Of a DNA stretch of 64,000 nt, positions 61,988 through 64,000 are shown in pieces; position 1 is the first letter of the stretch; each line of letters begins with the position of its first letter. The notes under the pieces are model-generated. The model had not been told where the DNA came from and did not search any database. It saw only the letters and a program-made list of their open reading frames with translations. This DNA is from Lachnospiraceae bacterium (GTDB lineage Bacteria; Bacillota; Clostridia; Lachnospirales; Lachnospiraceae). The position numbers were made by a program, and so were the translations under genes. Where the stretch lies: the NCBI GenBank assembly GCA_017621815.1, contig JAGASK010000018.1, forward strand, positions 49,755 to 113,754, given 5' to 3'.

Positions 61988-63561
61988 ACATCCGTCCTTC
62001 CTGCCTGCAGCTGATTGTCATCATCTTCTTCTCTCAAATAATTCACCTGTAAGCCTCTTACCTGCTTTTCAACGCCACGTTTCAACCGCCTGCCGGGCGT
62101 GGAAGCAAGGATGCATCTTTCTGTCCCGCCAAGATTAAAATCACTGTTTTCTTCCTGTCTGTAATCGTGAAATGCAGGAAATCCTTCCCCGCCTTCCCCG
62201 GTCATTGTCACCTCGTTGGTAGCGCCTATAGAATCAAATCCATTACACATATTAATAACTGTAGGGGCAACACTATCCCTTCTCACAAGCGACACCTCCT
62301 TTGGAGCCTGAAAAAATATATGATTTCCCTTTATTCCGATGGTTTCCTTTGCAGAAATCACTATTTGTCTGTTGCTTATTACCTCCGCTCCCGAATCATC
62401 CTTTAACGATATTTCCAAGGGGCTTGTCTGCCTTAAATCCTGAAAGCCCAGACACTCCGGCAGCAGATACATGCGCTTTTTATCCACTGTGGTAAAATAT
62501 CTGTCTGTAACCTTCATCTCAGGATTTCCCTGTCCGTTTTCATGTACTCCGTATACTACCGCCGATTGCTTTCCAAAATAGTCTCCCAATCTGACATAAA
62601 CCTGTTCTCCCACTTCCGGCATACAGTACATGATATTGCCTGTCTCCGGCTCCCATGGATACCAGTAAGCAGCTTCTATATCCTGCGTCTTATCTATATC
62701 AAACTTTACCTTAACTCGCTCATCCTTTACTGCCAAAACCCTTGCGGGAAGCAGCCTCCCTATGGCATTTGGGTTTTCATAACGCTTTACTTCCAAGTCT
62801 TCCTCTTTCAAAAGCCTGTAGCGAAAACACAAAAGCCCCTTATCAAGCAGACAGCTTTTACCTGTAACAGAATAGGAAATTTCTTCCCACCTGACCCTGT
62901 CACCAATTTCCAGATTTTCGTAAGTGCTGATATCTATGCTGACCTTTCCGGTTTTACCGTCAGAGTAAATTTTTTCCTTAAAGACCTGAATCTCTTCCCT
63001 GCTATATCTTCTGCCTGCAGGAACCCCTACTGAAACTTCCGGCTTTTCCGATAGAATGGAAGGATAAAGGGACATGTTCAAATGACTTGCCAGACGCCTT
63101 GTAAATTCCCAGTCTGTTTCCTCAAGCTGATAAAGAGGGTCATCTATCCTGCGGTCATCCGTATTAAAATGCAGGGAAGCTCCCATCATATTCCCAAGCA
63201 CTTCATTCATAATCTCCTTATAGCCGGTTCCTGTGTTCTGGAAGGTTCGGCTTCTTCTTTCATAATCCAGATATGCCGTTGATGAAATTCCTTCTATGTA
63301 TGCCTGATAAACCTGCCCCTCCTGCACAATCTGAATACTTTTTAATATCCCCGAAAAAAGAAGAGTATCGCTAATCCATACCTTTAAGGCAGTTTTATTC
63401 ACAGGCTTTAATAAAGCATTTTCTCCATCCTGCCCGTCAATCATCCCCGTAAGTCTGATTACCGCATGAGAATCTTTTTGCAGTTCCATGTGCAGTTCCT
63501 GCAGCTTTTCTATTGGTACTGCGGCTTCTATTCGGATTTTTTCAGACGTAATTGCACTCAT
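61984..63561 (-). CDS. VgrG-like spike protein 2
   Basis: A 525-residue protein of the VgrG/gpD family. Marks are an N-terminal gp27-like region (VIRLTGMIDGQDGENALLKP), the hallmark YQLEETDWEFTRRLASHLNM (~145), an OB domain (RVKVKFDIDKTQDIEAAYWY, GNIMYCMPEVGEQVYVRLGD, SAVVYGVHENGQGNPEMKVT) and a C-terminal region (QIVISAKETIGIKGNHIFFQ). The last ~60 residues (after NEVTMTGEGGEGFPAFHDYR) are disordered and unlike the other spike. It is longer than spike 1 and not a simple duplicate, so the two may serve different cargo. Confidence 0.88.
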   Translation of the reverse strand: MSAITSEKIRIEAAVPIEKLQELHMELQKDSHAVIRLTGMIDGQDGENALLKPVNKTALKVWISDTLLFSGILKSIQIVQEGQVYQAYIEGISSTAYLDYERRSRTFQNTGTGYKEIMNEVLGNMMGASLHFNTDDRRIDDPLYQLEETDWEFTRRLASHLNMSLYPSILSEKPEVSVGVPAGRRYSREEIQVFKEKIYSDGKTGKVSIDISTYENLEIGDRVRWEEISYSVTGKSCLLDKGLLCFRYRLLKEEDLEVKRYENPNAIGRLLPARVLAVKDERVKVKFDIDKTQDIEAAYWYPWEPETGNIMYCMPEVGEQVYVRLGDYFGKQSAVVYGVHENGQGNPEMKVTDRYFTTVDKKRMYLLPECLGFQDLRQTSPLEISLKDDSGAEVISNRQIVISAKETIGIKGNHIFFQAPKEVSLVRRDSVAPTVINMCNGFDSIGATNEVTMTGEGGEGFPAFHDYRQEENSDFNLGGTERCILASTPGRRLKRGVEKQVRGLQVNYLREEDDDNQLQAGRTDV

Positions 63562-63657
63562 GGGCTTCTCCTTTTATTCCGTTCCTATATGCCTCTAATA
63601 ATCCATAACTTTAAAAGCTGCCAATTATTTTTTGATGCCTGAATATTGGCAAGCTAA

Positions 63658-64000
63658 TTATTTGCTTTTCTTTTTCTTTCTCTTATAATTTGACCATGTA
63701 TCATGACGACTTAATACCACCCTTCGTCTATCAGATAATCCCTTAATATTTTTATTCCTCCACGAACTAATAATATCCTGTAAAGGATAAACACTGACAA
63801 ATGTATCAAAAACATTGTCTACCGTACAGGCATTTGCCTTTTCATTCCATACCCATTCTCCTTCCTTTCCTTCATTCAGCGCATACGCATAAAGGGCTGA
63901 AAGACCAATCAGTACATCTTCTGCTTCATTAAAAGGCAATTCCCACATTTTCTTTATTCTATCCTGTACTGCTTCTATCACCTCATCCCATGAGGTACAA
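63658..64000 (-). CDS. Partial protein of unknown function, runs off right edge
   Basis: The minus-strand frame is open to the window edge; the visible C-terminal part is 113 residues (SWDEVIEAVQDRIKKMWELP, NVFDTFVSVYPLQDIISSWR, ending in KRKKKKSK). An internal GTG at 63981 is not needed as a start, since the frame continues upstream. The family is not recognised. It is the most upstream visible gene of the cluster, followed after 96 bases by the large VgrG-like gene. Confidence 0.7.
   Translation of the reverse strand, partial: CTSWDEVIEAVQDRIKKMWELPFNEAEDVLIGLSALYAYALNEGKEGEWVWNEKANACTVDNVFDTFVSVYPLQDIISSWRNKNIKGLSDRRRVVLSRHDTWSNYKRKKKKSK

Noticed and set aside
46446-64000. Cluster as a simple prophage tail region
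   Set aside because: FHA, PP2C, Hsp70-like and Eag-like genes are not phage genes, and no capsid, portal, terminase or lysis gene was seen; an injection-apparatus reading fits better.

Overview
The window looks like a chromosomal segment of a low- to mid-GC Gram-positive anaerobe of the class Clostridia, most likely family Lachnospiraceae. This is inferred from AAAGGAGG-type ribosome binding sites, TTGACA/TATAAT promoters, a GAAC-N4-GTTC SOS box, pyruvate phosphate dikinase, and a Gram-positive Fst-like toxin-antitoxin module. No 16S gene is present, so the genus is not fixed.

Layout. (1) 1-4.5 kb is a worn region: a broken gene running off the left edge, a 25-codon response-regulator remnant, then GNAT, Nudix and HD-domain genes. 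(2) 4.46-4.85 kb is a compact type I toxin-antitoxin locus: a 30-residue membrane toxin facing an antisense RNA, with a shared bidirectional terminator and a clear promoter for each. (3) 5-17 kb is housekeeping: ppdK, a glycerophosphodiesterase with an MFS transporter, an ABC-F protein, a PHP-HAD fusion, tRNA-Glu(CTC), a CobW-type GTPase, tRNA-Val(CAC), and DNA polymerase IV under a LexA-type operator. (4) 17.2-21.2 kb is a two-gene unit: a TIR-transmembrane-PDZ protein and a membrane protein with two Rossmann (TrkA-N-like) domains and a C-terminal RyR domain. (5) 21.3-46.4 kb is an AT-rich accessory and defence island. It holds a CAP protein, a truncated DUF4291 gene, a KAP NTPase, a DUF5071 protein, a three-gene restriction-modification-like operon (nuclease-methylase, specificity subunit, DGQHR plus TIR/NDT-like protein), an ImmA/IrrE peptidase paired with a 1392-residue HD-Hsp90-type ATPase, a SLATT protein, a complete IS4-family element with a 10-bp target duplication, and two overlapping Ski2-like helicase genes, one of which ends in a TIR domain. 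(6) 46.4-64 kb is one minus-strand gene cluster for a type VI secretion-like contractile injection apparatus: two VgrG-like spikes, two DcrB/DUF1795 (Eag-type) chaperone-like proteins, two FHA proteins, two PP2C-type proteins (one lacking a key aspartate), an Hsp70-like protein, a PAAR-like (DUF4280) protein with an L,D-transpeptidase-like toxin domain, and a neighbouring membrane-anchored candidate immunity protein. Sheath, tube and ATPase genes are not seen and probably lie to the right.

A REP-like palindrome family (four copies, near 3.45, 7.8, 13.95 and 21.17 kb) lies between genes of the core part and was not seen after 21.2 kb. The strongest candidates for undescribed biology are the twin-helicase/TIR pair, the TIR-PDZ plus Rossmann-RyR pair, the restriction operon with its DGQHR-TIR-like third gene and a slippery M/S junction, and the Gram-positive type VI-like cluster. 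All family calls come from reading motifs by eye. No database search was run.
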